Source: an uncultured Bacteroidales bacterium (GTDB lineage: Bacteria; Bacteroidota; Bacteroidia; Bacteroidales; Bacteroidaceae). Taken from it: a DNA stretch of 64,000 nucleotides. The notes below the pieces were generated by a model, which saw nothing but the letters and a program-made list of their open reading frames with translations, searched no databases and was not told the DNA's origin. A program made the position numbers and the translations under genes. The stretch is from the NCBI GenBank assembly GCA_902798425.1, contig CADBWR010000009.1:1-64000 (forward strand), read 5' to 3'. Positions 1-6,431 of the stretch are shown here, piece after piece. The number at the start of each line of letters is the position of its first letter. The first letter of the stretch is position 1.

Positions 1-204
1 AATCTGCCCCTTCGGTAGAGGTCTTTATAAGGCTCCAAAATTACCCCAAATCAGGCTAAAATGCCTTTAAAATCAGGGTTTTCGGACGGCCTGGGGGGGT
101 AAAAAGTGAAGAGTGTGCGCCGCTCCTGCCTAAAAAAGTCAGGCAGGGCGAAGCGTCGCAGGTGTATGTCAGGGGTAGAAGGGACATGGTGTTGAGGGCG
201 TATG
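1..204. other. Non-coding left edge with a short hairpin
   Basis: No convincing gene is seen here. Positions 125-147 form a 7-bp inverted repeat (CCTGCCT / AGGCAGG) with a 9-base loop, 58 bases beyond the stop of the minus-strand toxin gene. It could act as a weak terminator but lacks a good U-tract. Positions 102-115 hold two heptamers (AAAAGTG AAGAGTG) of a short repeat also found near 24936 and 58691. Confidence 0.4.
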
Positions 205-480
205 CTATTTATCGTTATAGTGTTCCTCGGCTTGAACTACAAGCACGGCTACACGGTCGTCATAGATGTCGTAGATAATGCGGTCGTGAGCAGTGATATG
301 GCGCGAGTAGGTCACATCGTTGCCGCCGACCAAAGCCTCAGGATGGCCTATACCGGTGCGTGGATGCTGCATGATGTCAAGCAGAATCCTCGTTGCTTTC
401 TTAAAAAGGCTTGGGTTCGACTTCTTCCACTTGCGTAGCGTCTTGTCAGCCTCCTTGGAATAATCAATCGTGTAGGTCAT
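205..480 (-). CDS. yoeB: YoeB/Txe-family toxin (RelE superfamily mRNA interferase)
   Basis: The 91-residue protein matches YoeB along its length. Landmarks are the central HPRTGIGHPEAL stretch, the SRHITAHDRIIYDI core (compare SRRITEEHRLVYAV of YoeB) and a C-terminal HY pair (EEHYNDK) where the family has its catalytic residues. YoeB toxins cleave mRNA in the ribosomal A site and are held inactive by the partner antitoxin. Its ATG overlaps the stop of the upstream antitoxin by 4 bases (ATGA), so the pair is translationally coupled. All key C-terminal residues are present, so the toxin looks intact. Confidence 0.88.
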   Translation of the reverse strand: MTYTIDYSKEADKTLRKWKKSNPSLFKKATRILLDIMQHPRTGIGHPEALVGGNDVTYSRHITAHDRIIYDIYDDRVAVLVVQAEEHYNDK

Positions 481-737
481 AGACTGTCGAAGTAACGCTG
501 CATTTCCTCAGGGGTGTTGCACTTGATTGTTTCACCCTTGGCCAGTTCGCGTCGGGCTTTGTTGATGGAACGGCGCATGGCGGGCGTTATAGACTTGTCG
601 TCGCTGATAGTGGCGACACGTACCGATGCCACACCACGTATCAGCTTCAGGGCCCGCTTGATATCAGCTATGAGTGCATTGTCCTCCAGCGTGATAATCA
701 TCTGGGCAGGATTGGGGATGGATGTCGTTGTTGCCAT
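477..737 (-). CDS. Antitoxin of the YoeB-type pair
   Basis: This 86-residue protein lies directly upstream of the YoeB-like toxin and overlaps it by 4 bases, the usual order antitoxin then toxin. No antitoxin family was identified with certainty. The N-terminal half could form a dimerising DNA-binding unit. The basic C-terminal segment (PAMRRSINKARRELAKGE, then a run ending MQRYFDSL) is what would be expected to wrap the toxin. The role is inferred from position and size. A promoter box lies at 771-778, about 33 bases before the start. Confidence 0.75.
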   Translation of the reverse strand: MATTTSIPNPAQMIITLEDNALIADIKRALKLIRGVASVRVATISDDKSITPAMRRSINKARRELAKGETIKCNTPEEMQRYFDSL

Positions 738-770
738 ATTTCTAATTTAAGTTGAAACGTTTTACGGGTG

Positions 771-778
771 CAAATTTA
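771..778 (-). promoter_or_regulatory. Promoter -7 box of the toxin-antitoxin operon
   Basis: On the minus strand the box reads TAAATTTG, preceded by a TTTTTG run. It fits the Bacteroidota TAnnTTTG consensus and gives a leader of roughly 30 bases before the antitoxin ATG. Confidence 0.55.
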
Positions 779-847
779 CAAAAAGTTTTGGAATTACGAG
801 CGATTGGGGCGTTAAAAGTGCAAGTAGGCGGGCGAAAGTGTTTTGAA

Positions 848-1711
848 TCAAACCTGTCCCTCTGATTGGATGACAGTGACACGGCGGAACTCGGCGCAGG
901 TGATGGCGGTGGCGATAGCTACGTTGAGGCTCTCGGCAGTCTCGCTGGAGGGGTTGTAGTTGGGGATGAGCAACTTGTGGGTGACAAGCTGGCGGATAGC
1001 GGGAGAGATGCCGTTGCCCTCGTTGCCCATAACGATGATGCCCTCGCTGGAGAGCTCTTGCTGGTAGATGTTCTGGCCGTCGAGCAGGGTGCCGTAGATG
1101 GGACCGTCGTACTGGCGCAGCAGTGCCTCAAGGTCGGTATAGACGATGTTGATGTGTGCCAAAGAGCCCATCGTGGCCTGTACGACCTTGGGGTTGTAGC
1201 AGTCGGCAGTGTCCTCGGAACAGTAGATGGTGGTGATGCCAAACCAGTCGGCAATGCGGATGATGGTGCCTAAGTTGCCGGGGTCCTGAATGCCGTCGAG
1301 GGCGAGGGAGAGGGCTGAAGACTGAGGGCTGAGGGATGAAGGCTGATGGCTGAAGTCTGAGGGCTGAGGGTTGAGGGCTGAAGTCTGAGGAATTTCGAAG
1401 AGGGCGAGGACCTCCTGCGGATGTTGCAGGAAGCTGAGCTTGCGCAACTCGTCGTCAGTTACGAGGAAGGACGAACCCTGAACCTTGGCCCCTGAACCTT
1501 GAACCTTGAACCCTGAACCATGAACCATGAACCCTGAACCTTGAACCATAAACCCTGAACCCTGAACCATAAATATGGAGTGGGGCACATAGCCGGCACG
1601 CAGCAGGTCGCCCACGACCTTGGGACCTTCGGCAACGAAGAGGCCCTCTTTCTTACGGTTTTTCTTCAGCTCCAACGAGCGTACCAGCTTTAATTGATTC
1701 TTTGACAGCAT
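848..1711 (-). CDS. TrmH/SpoU-family RNA 2'-O-methyltransferase with heptamer-repeat insertions
   Basis: The C-terminal half carries the three SpoU motifs of the trefoil-knot methyltransferases: LALDGIQDPGNLGTIIRIAD, IVMGNEGNGIS and ETAESLNVAIATAI. The first 45 residues (LVRSLELKKNRKKEGLFVAEG) are the substrate-binding domain of TrmH-like rRNA or tRNA methylases. At 287 residues it is longer than the roughly 250 usual. The excess comes from two low-complexity stretches, residues 48-80 (GSGF-type heptads) and 108-133 (SALNPQPS type), both encoded by 7-base tandem arrays. The frame stays open through both. The exact RNA target cannot be told. It diverges from tamL with back-to-back promoters. 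Confidence 0.88.
   Translation of the reverse strand: MLSKNQLKLVRSLELKKNRKKEGLFVAEGPKVVGDLLRAGYVPHSIFMVQGSGFMVQGSGFMVHGSGFKVQGSGAKVQGSSFLVTDDELRKLSFLQHPQEVLALFEIPQTSALNPQPSDFSHQPSSLSPQSSALSLALDGIQDPGNLGTIIRIADWFGITTIYCSEDTADCYNPKVVQATMGSLAHINIVYTDLEALLRQYDGPIYGTLLDGQNIYQQELSSEGIIVMGNEGNGISPAIRQLVTHKLLIPNYNPSSETAESLNVAIATAITCAEFRRVTVIQSEGQV
1311..1387. repeat. Heptanucleotide tandem array, 11 units, inside the methyltransferase gene
   Basis: The plus strand shows 11 consecutive 7-base units with consensus AGGGCTG (variants AAGACTG, AGGGATG, ATGGCTG, AAGTCTG). On the coding strand it reads as a proline/serine/glutamine/alanine heptad. Because 7 is not a multiple of 3, any reading frame through the array yields the same cyclic heptad, so it has no stop in any frame. 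Confidence 0.92.
1473..1570. repeat. Heptanucleotide tandem array, 14 units, inside the methyltransferase gene
   Basis: Fourteen consecutive 7-base units with consensus GAACCCT (variants GAACCTT, GAACCAT) occupy 98 bases. The coding strand gives a repeated V-Q-G-S-G-F-type heptad. It lies between the N-terminal substrate-binding domain and the linker to the catalytic domain, and differs in sequence from the second array at 1311. Confidence 0.93.
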
Positions 1712-1730
1712 ATTTTTTCTGTTTTGGGTG

Positions 1731-1759
1731 CAAAGATAGGAAAATTATTTGTAAATTTG
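1731..1759. promoter_or_regulatory. Divergent promoter boxes for the methyltransferase and tamL
   Basis: A minus-strand TATCTTTG box (1731-1738) serves the methyltransferase and a plus-strand TAAATTTG box (1752-1759) serves tamL. The tamL ATG at 1767 lies only seven bases after its box, so that transcript should be nearly leaderless. Confidence 0.6.
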
Positions 1760-1766
1760 CACCAAA

Positions 1767-3977
1767 ATGCGAGAGAGAATCATTTTTTATGTGCTTTTGG
1801 CACTCGTTATCGTTGGTTGTTCAGAGACAAAATATGTCCCTGAAGACAAGTATCTGCTCGACAGGGCTGACCTGCGGTGTGACGAGCCGGCACGCTATAT
1901 CAGTCTGACCGATATGCGTCCCTTTATCCGTCAGCACGGCAATTCCAGATGGTTCTCGGCATTTAAACTCCCACTGAAAACATATTCGCTGTCGGGCAGA
2001 GACAGCACAAAATGGATTAACCGCGTATTGCGCAACATGGGTGAGCCCCCCGAGCTCTACGACACGCTACAGACGGCTCTGTCGCTACAGTCGCTGACCG
2101 CCCAGATGCAGAATTTAGGATACTTGCGAGCATCGGCCGATGTCGTTGTGGAACAGAAGGGTAGGAAGGTGCGCACGCACTATATCCTGCATCCGGGGGT
2201 TCCTTACTTTTTGCAGAACATTGACTTCGACATCCAGGATACCGCCATTGCACGACTGCTGAGCGAGATAGCTCCTGAACGCCGTGTGCTGCAGAAGGGG
2301 ATGGTGTTCAATGCCGACCATCTGGACCAGGAGCGGACGCAGATTACCCAATACCTCGTCAATAGGGGCTACTACCGCTTCAACAAGGACTTTATTACCT
2401 ATAAGGCCGACTCTATTGAGGGCACCAACCGGATAGACCTTACCCTCGTGTTGCACCCTTATCAGGACAATCAGGGCACCGTCAAACCGCATAGCGTCTA
2501 TACCATTGGCAGCGTGAACTTCCTGAGCGGCAATCCGGACAACCCCGACATACCGCTGCGCGAGAAAGTGCTGCGCCGCAACACCTTCCTGGAAGTGGGC
2601 GATGTCTACTCGGCACGCCAACTGCGCAACACGTATAATCACTTTGGGCGCTTAGGCATTGTGCGCTATACCAGCATCAACTTCCACGAACACGACGACG
2701 AACCCGTGCTGGACTGTGATATTAACCTGAGCACTAACAAGTCGTCGACCATCTCCTTCCAGCCCGAAGGAACGAATACGGCAGGTGACTTCGGTGCGGC
2801 AGCTACTGTCACCTTCCAGAACCGTAATATCTTCCATGGCTCGGAGAACCTGTCTATTGAACTGCGTGGAGCCTATGAGGCTATCAAGAATCTGGAAGGA
2901 TATGGTGGCGGCAACTATATAGAGTATAGTGTGGGTACGAAACTGACTTTCCCCCGTTTCATTGCACCCTTCCTCAGCAGCAGCTTCCGCCGTCGCATCA
3001 ATGCCACCTCAGAACTGGCTGCCAACTACGACCTGCAGAACCGTCCGGAATTCCACCGCCGCGTATTCTCTGTGGGATGGAAATACCGCTGGAACGACCA
3101 GGGCCGTCACGACCGCTATCAGGTGGACCTGCTCGACCTGAACTATATCTACATGCCGTGGATCAGCCCGACGTTTGAAAGGGAATATCTGGACAACGCC
3201 TCGTCGCGTAACGCCATTCTGCGCTATAACTACGAGAACTTGTTTATCATGAAGTTCGGCGTGGGCTATTCGTACAACAACAACCGCTGGGCTATCAGAG
3301 CTAATATAGAGACGGCAGGCAACTTGCTGAACTGGGCGGCACGCGCCATGCACTTCCACGTGAACGAGGAGGGGCAGTACACCTTCCTGAATATAGCCTA
3401 TGCGCAGTATGCACGCGGTACTTTCGACTTTACCCGCAACATCAATCTCGACTTCAACAACCAACTGGTGTTCCACGTCGGATTTGGTATAGCCTATCCA
3501 TACGGCAACAGCACCATTCTACCTTTCGAGAAACGCTACTTTTCGGGTGGTGCCAACAGTGTGAGAGGATGGAGTGTGAGGTCGTTAGGTCCTGGTAAAT
3601 TTGTGGGAACAGACGGACGCATCGACTTCATCAACCAGACGGGCGATATGAAGCTGGACCTCAACGTGGAATACCGTGCCAAGCTGTTCTGGAAATTCAG
3701 CGGGGCGCTGTTTATTGATGCTGGTAACATCTGGACGTTGCGCGAATACGATGAACAGCCCGGCGGACAGTTTAAGTTCTCCGAATTCTTTGAACAGTTG
3801 GCTGCCAGCTACGGACTGGGCGTGCGCCTGAACTTTGACTTCTTTATTGTGCGTTTCGATATGGGTATGAAGGCGGTCAATCCTGCCTACAGCGACAATG
3901 TAGGGCACTTCCCGCTACTCCATCCGAAATTCAGTCGTGACTTTGCTTTTCACTTCGCGGTAGGCTTGCCATTCTAA
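1767..3977 (+). CDS. tamL: Translocation and assembly module lipoprotein TamL (BamA/TamA family)
   Basis: The 736-residue protein begins with a lipoprotein signal (LALVIVGC). POTRA-like domains follow over roughly residues 90-330 (for example SVYTIGSVNFLSG). A C-terminal Omp85 barrel ends in a typical aromatic strand (FAFHFAVGLPF) and contains the RYFSGGANSVRGW motif of the family. TamL is the Bacteroidota lipoprotein version of TamA and is thought to work with TamB in moving material to, or assembling proteins in, the outer membrane. No tamB is seen in the window. The start is fixed by a promoter box only a few bases upstream. Its last 47 bases overlap the convergent lipoprotein gene. Confidence 0.9.
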   Translation: MRERIIFYVLLALVIVGCSETKYVPEDKYLLDRADLRCDEPARYISLTDMRPFIRQHGNSRWFSAFKLPLKTYSLSGRDSTKWINRVLRNMGEPPELYDTLQTALSLQSLTAQMQNLGYLRASADVVVEQKGRKVRTHYILHPGVPYFLQNIDFDIQDTAIARLLSEIAPERRVLQKGMVFNADHLDQERTQITQYLVNRGYYRFNKDFITYKADSIEGTNRIDLTLVLHPYQDNQGTVKPHSVYTIGSVNFLSGNPDNPDIPLREKVLRRNTFLEVGDVYSARQLRNTYNHFGRLGIVRYTSINFHEHDDEPVLDCDINLSTNKSSTISFQPEGTNTAGDFGAAATVTFQNRNIFHGSENLSIELRGAYEAIKNLEGYGGGNYIEYSVGTKLTFPRFIAPFLSSSFRRRINATSELAANYDLQNRPEFHRRVFSVGWKYRWNDQGRHDRYQVDLLDLNYIYMPWISPTFEREYLDNASSRNAILRYNYENLFIMKFGVGYSYNNNRWAIRANIETAGNLLNWAARAMHFHVNEEGQYTFLNIAYAQYARGTFDFTRNINLDFNNQLVFHVGFGIAYPYGNSTILPFEKRYFSGGANSVRGWSVRSLGPGKFVGTDGRIDFINQTGDMKLDLNVEYRAKLFWKFSGALFIDAGNIWTLREYDEQPGGQFKFSEFFEQLAASYGLGVRLNFDFFIVRFDMGMKAVNPAYSDNVGHFPLLHPKFSRDFAFHFAVGLPF

Positions 3978-4374
3978 CCAGCCAGCTGCCGTTGCGCTTG
4001 ACAACGGTAACAGGAAACAGCGCCTCTTCAACTTGTACAGACTGTCCGCCATTGATGGCAGGGCTCAGACTGTGGCGCACCACCAACTGCACCACACGCA
4101 GCGTGTCGTCAGCCTCGGGGAAGAAATCGGTGGCATCCACCTCAGCAGGGTGCTGCCTCAGCAAGTCAAGATCTTGCTGCGTGGTATTCGAGGCGGCAAA
4201 CTGCAGCCAGCGGCGGCTCTCTGCCGTGCTGAGTGCTTCGGCAGCGTGGTAGTCGCAATTGAAAAAAGCCTCTCCCCATTCTGTGGCTACTGCCGTGGCT
4301 TCGCTGTCGTCGCGTTGCACCATGCTACATGCTGTAGTAGTCAGTATAATCGCTATTGTGAGGAATTTCTTCAT
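3931..4374 (-). CDS. Small lipoprotein of unknown function
   Basis: Starting at the ATG at 4374, the protein has 147 residues with a clear lipoprotein signal (KKFLTIAIILTTTACS). The mature part looks like an alpha+beta NTF2/SnoaL-type or DUF4878-type fold: an early helix with EWGEAFFNCDYHAAEALS and a late beta strand, NGSWLVRMAS. The family assignment is a guess from pattern only. An in-frame ATG 14 codons upstream is rejected because the promoter box (4396-4403) lies between the two starts. The gene converges on tamL and overlaps its 3' end by 47 bases. Confidence 0.75.
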   Translation of the reverse strand: MKKFLTIAIILTTTACSMVQRDDSEATAVATEWGEAFFNCDYHAAEALSTAESRRWLQFAASNTTQQDLDLLRQHPAEVDATDFFPEADDTLRVVQLVVRHSLSPAINGGQSVQVEEALFPVTVVKRNGSWLVRMASLPRSEKQSHD

Positions 4375-4395
4375 AGTCTGTGTCTGTTTTGTGTG

Positions 4396-4455
4396 CAAAG
4401 ATACAAAATAATGCATAATTCATAATGCATAATTCATAATTTTTGTGTACTTTTG
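4396..4455. promoter_or_regulatory. Divergent promoters flanking an AT-rich heptamer array
   Basis: A minus-strand TATCTTTG box (4396-4403) drives the lipoprotein and a plus-strand TACTTTTG box (4448-4455) drives the YycJ-like gene. Between them, 4409-4436 is four 7-base units alternating TAATGCA and TAATTCA. The array therefore sits where the upstream promoter elements of both genes lie. Confidence 0.65.
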
Positions 4456-4475
4456 CAGTCAAATTGAAAAAAGTC

Positions 4476-5282
4476 ATGCTGAAATTTATCTCTTTTGGCA
4501 GTGGAAGCAGTGGTAACTGCTATATGTTGGCTACTCCAACAGACGCGCTGCTCATCGACATAGGGGTAGGGCTGAGAGGCCTGAAGAAAGATTGTCGCGA
4601 CTATGGCGTCAGTCTTTCCAGCGTGAAGCATGTATTGGTGACTCACGACCATGCAGACCATATCAAGTCGGTAGGCGCCTTCAGCAACGACTATCAGGTG
4701 CCTGTCTATGCCACCCGCGAGGTGCACGACGGCATTATCCGCAACTACTGTGTGGTCAAGAAGGTGGCTGCAGAACTGGTCGGACTGGTGGAGAAGGGTG
4801 TGACGCTGCAGTTGGGCGAGTTCACAGTAACTCCCTTTGGCGTGCCTCACGACAGTGCGGACAATGTGGGTTATTTCATTGAGGCTGAGGGTACCAACTT
4901 CTGTCTGATTACCGATGCGGGTCGTGTCACTGACGAGATGAAGGGATACATCACCAAGGCGCACCATCTGGTTATCGAGGCTAACCACGATATCGAGATG
5001 GTACAGAACGGTCCTTATCCGCAGTTCCTCAAGGATCGCATCCTTTCGGGTACGGGACACTTGAACAATCGTGACTGCGGTATTGCCGTAGCAGAGAATA
5101 TGTCGGAACACCTGAAACATGTGTGGCTCTGCCACCTCAGCGAGGAGAACAACCATCCAGAGTTGGCTCGCAAGACGGTAGAGAGCGTGCTGCGCAGCTA
5201 CGGTATCGTCGTTGGTGCCGATGTCCGACTGGAAGTGCTCAAACGTACTACGCCCACCGGACCGTTTGAACTGTTAGATTAA
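4476..5282 (+). CDS. YycJ/VicX-family MBL-fold metallohydrolase
   Basis: A 268-residue metallo-beta-lactamase fold protein. It opens with the family-typical FISFGSGSSGNCYM and has the metal motif THDHADH near residue 60. Further ligands appear in the GVPHD and LITDAG segments and a late GHLNNRD. YycJ-like proteins are presumed nucleases or phosphodiesterases, linked in Firmicutes to DNA double-strand repair. The function here is taken from the family. The ATG at 4476 is chosen over an in-frame ATG at 4443 because the promoter box lies at 4448-4455. It converges on the DUF3990 cassette with only one base between the stops. Confidence 0.87.
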   Translation: MLKFISFGSGSSGNCYMLATPTDALLIDIGVGLRGLKKDCRDYGVSLSSVKHVLVTHDHADHIKSVGAFSNDYQVPVYATREVHDGIIRNYCVVKKVAAELVGLVEKGVTLQLGEFTVTPFGVPHDSADNVGYFIEAEGTNFCLITDAGRVTDEMKGYITKAHHLVIEANHDIEMVQNGPYPQFLKDRILSGTGHLNNRDCGIAVAENMSEHLKHVWLCHLSEENNHPELARKTVESVLRSYGIVVGADVRLEVLKRTTPTGPFELLD

Positions 5283-5283
5283 A

Positions 5284-5499
5284 CTAATTCTTATTCATTA
5301 GTTCGTAAATATATGCCGGCCCCTGAACATAGAGTTCACCTTCCTCATCTTGAATGGCTGGCATCAAGGGGGAATTGTATACACGCTCCATTGCCTCTTC
5401 AATAGAACAGCCGGTGTCTTCCATCACGTACTTAACCAATTCGCTGAGAGCATAATTGATTAAATAGGATGCAATCTGATGGTGAGTCGGTTCGGTCAT
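5284..5499 (-). CDS. Small conserved partner protein of the DUF3990 cassette
   Basis: The 71-residue protein has a helical first half (ASYLINYALSELVKYVMED) and a second half with EEAMERVYNSPLM and ELYVQGPAYIYELM. From memory, small proteins of this pattern accompany DUF3990 genes in gut Bacteroidota and Firmicutes. No named family is claimed. Its ATG overlaps the DUF3990 stop by 4 bases, so the third gene is coupled to the second. A role in the same toxin-antitoxin-like unit is inferred from linkage only. Confidence 0.6.
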   Translation of the reverse strand: MTEPTHHQIASYLINYALSELVKYVMEDTGCSIEEAMERVYNSPLMPAIQDEEGELYVQGPAYIYELMNKN

Positions 5500-5984
5500 A
5501 CATTTTCTACATTAAGTTTATTTAGATAGCATAATGCACGCTCTGTTCCAAAATAATACTGTTGATCAAGATATTTGTCTTGTAACAATTTTGCAGCTTG
5601 TTCAGGAGAGTAAATACCTTCCCGATAGTTAGTTAATTGAAGTACTACCCCGTCATCGGCAATAGGACCTACGACTATATCATAATTATGAATAGGCGCG
5701 ACATTACTTTTGTCACGATTGGCATCTACGAATAGGAACCATTCTACACTAGCATGTTCTGGAAAGATTTTTACAGACAAATCTGACTTTAGCGCATCCT
5801 CGGCAAGTTCATAAGTAATCAATGTAGGTGTGCCTCCAAACAGACGAGCTTTCTTCTGTGCCATACGTACAGCTGTATTTTTATCAGGAGTAAGATAGAA
5901 TCCTTTACCAAAGTCCTTGTGTCTCAGGCCCTTCTCTAAGTCTATCTTCTCTATGTCTGAATTAGTGCCGTGAAAAAGTATCAT
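5496..5984 (-). CDS. DUF3990 protein, candidate ADP-ribosyltransferase-fold toxin
   Basis: From the ATG at 5984 the protein has 162 residues. It starts MILFHGTN and continues with DFGKGFYLT and, near the C-terminus, FGTERAL. This H (residue 5), Y (residue 30), E (residue 148) order resembles the H-Y-E triad of diphtheria-toxin-like ADP-ribosyltransferases, and DUF3990 is known to me as a relative of that fold. Activity is inferred. The start at 5984 is preferred over 6011 because it makes a 4-base ATGA overlap with the upstream DUF3791 gene, mirroring the overlap downstream. Other explanations include a non-catalytic binding domain. Confidence 0.75.
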   Translation of the reverse strand: MILFHGTNSDIEKIDLEKGLRHKDFGKGFYLTPDKNTAVRMAQKKARLFGGTPTLITYELAEDALKSDLSVKIFPEHASVEWFLFVDANRDKSNVAPIHNYDIVVGPIADDGVVLQLTNYREGIYSPEQAAKLLQDKYLDQQYYFGTERALCYLNKLNVENV

Positions 5985-6196
5985 GCGAGTGTTCCTCCGT
6001 TCTTTTGACAAATAATAAGTACATCATCAATTGTTTCGTCCATCGACTGCAGATGTTCTACATCATAAAATTCTATAAGGAATGCCAATCCCTTATGATC
6101 ATGTAGATAACGAAAAGCAGCTTGACGCGTCATAGAAAAGCGTCGGCTGAAAGCGTGAATACATGCAGTGATAAACGGAATCTGATACTTGCTCAT
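5981..6196 (-). CDS. DUF3791 protein, candidate antitoxin of the DUF3990 cassette
   Basis: The 71-residue protein is all-helical in appearance (FITACIHAFSRRFSM, then QAAFRYLHDHKGLAFLIEFY and a late LHSMDETIDDV-like segment). This is the pattern of DUF3791, which commonly precedes DUF3990. It is the first gene of the three, after a good promoter (6223-6253) and a strong purine-rich ribosome binding site (AAGGAAG). The antitoxin role is inferred from gene order and size. Confidence 0.65.
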   Translation of the reverse strand: MSKYQIPFITACIHAFSRRFSMTRQAAFRYLHDHKGLAFLIEFYDVEHLQSMDETIDDVLIICQKNGGTLA

Positions 6197-6222
6197 ATCT
6201 TCCTTCTTGATTAATTATGTTG

Positions 6223-6253
6223 CAAATATACGAATAATATTTTGAAAAGCAAA
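6223..6253 (-). promoter_or_regulatory. Promoter of the DUF3791-DUF3990 operon
   Basis: On the minus strand a TTTG element (6250-6253) is followed 19 bases later by TATATTTG (6223-6230), a near-ideal Bacteroidota promoter. It leaves a leader of about 25 bases with an AAGGAAG ribosome binding site. The remaining intergenic sequence to 6431 shows no gene. Confidence 0.65.
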
Positions 6254-6405
6254 TAATTCCATCATTATTTTAAAACAACGATGTAGATTACATGGATAAT
6301 AAACAAAAACGAGACAGAGGGCGCAGCCAAAAAATTAGTGAAATTGACTTTCCCTTCGGCCGTCGAGCTAAACCTTCGTGAAATTCGTGGTTGAAAAATT
6401 GTTCC

Positions 6406-6424
6406 CCTTATATATATAATAAGG
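6406..6424. terminator. AT-rich hairpin after the permease gene
   Basis: A short perfect inverted repeat, CCTTAT and ATAAGG, separated by 7 bases, lies 8 bases beyond the minus-strand permease stop. It is weak, with no strong U-tract, so terminator function is only possible. Confidence 0.3.
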
Positions 6425-6431
6425 TGTAGCG

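Noticed and set aside
866..1273. Long plus-strand open frame opposite the RNA methyltransferase
   Set aside because: It is the antisense shadow of the SpoU domain; no ribosome binding site, and the composition is that of a reversed coding frame.
2115..2642. 175-codon minus-strand frame inside tamL
   Set aside because: Shadow of the POTRA region; the plus frame is a clear Omp85 family member.
4434..5156. 240-codon minus-strand frame opposite the YycJ-like gene
   Set aside because: The plus-strand protein has full MBL motifs and a promoter; the reverse frame has no family pattern.
6320..6405. GTGAAATT-type direct repeats near 6332 and 6380
   Set aside because: Two short matches only; similar words are common in AT-rich intergenic sequence, so no array is claimed.
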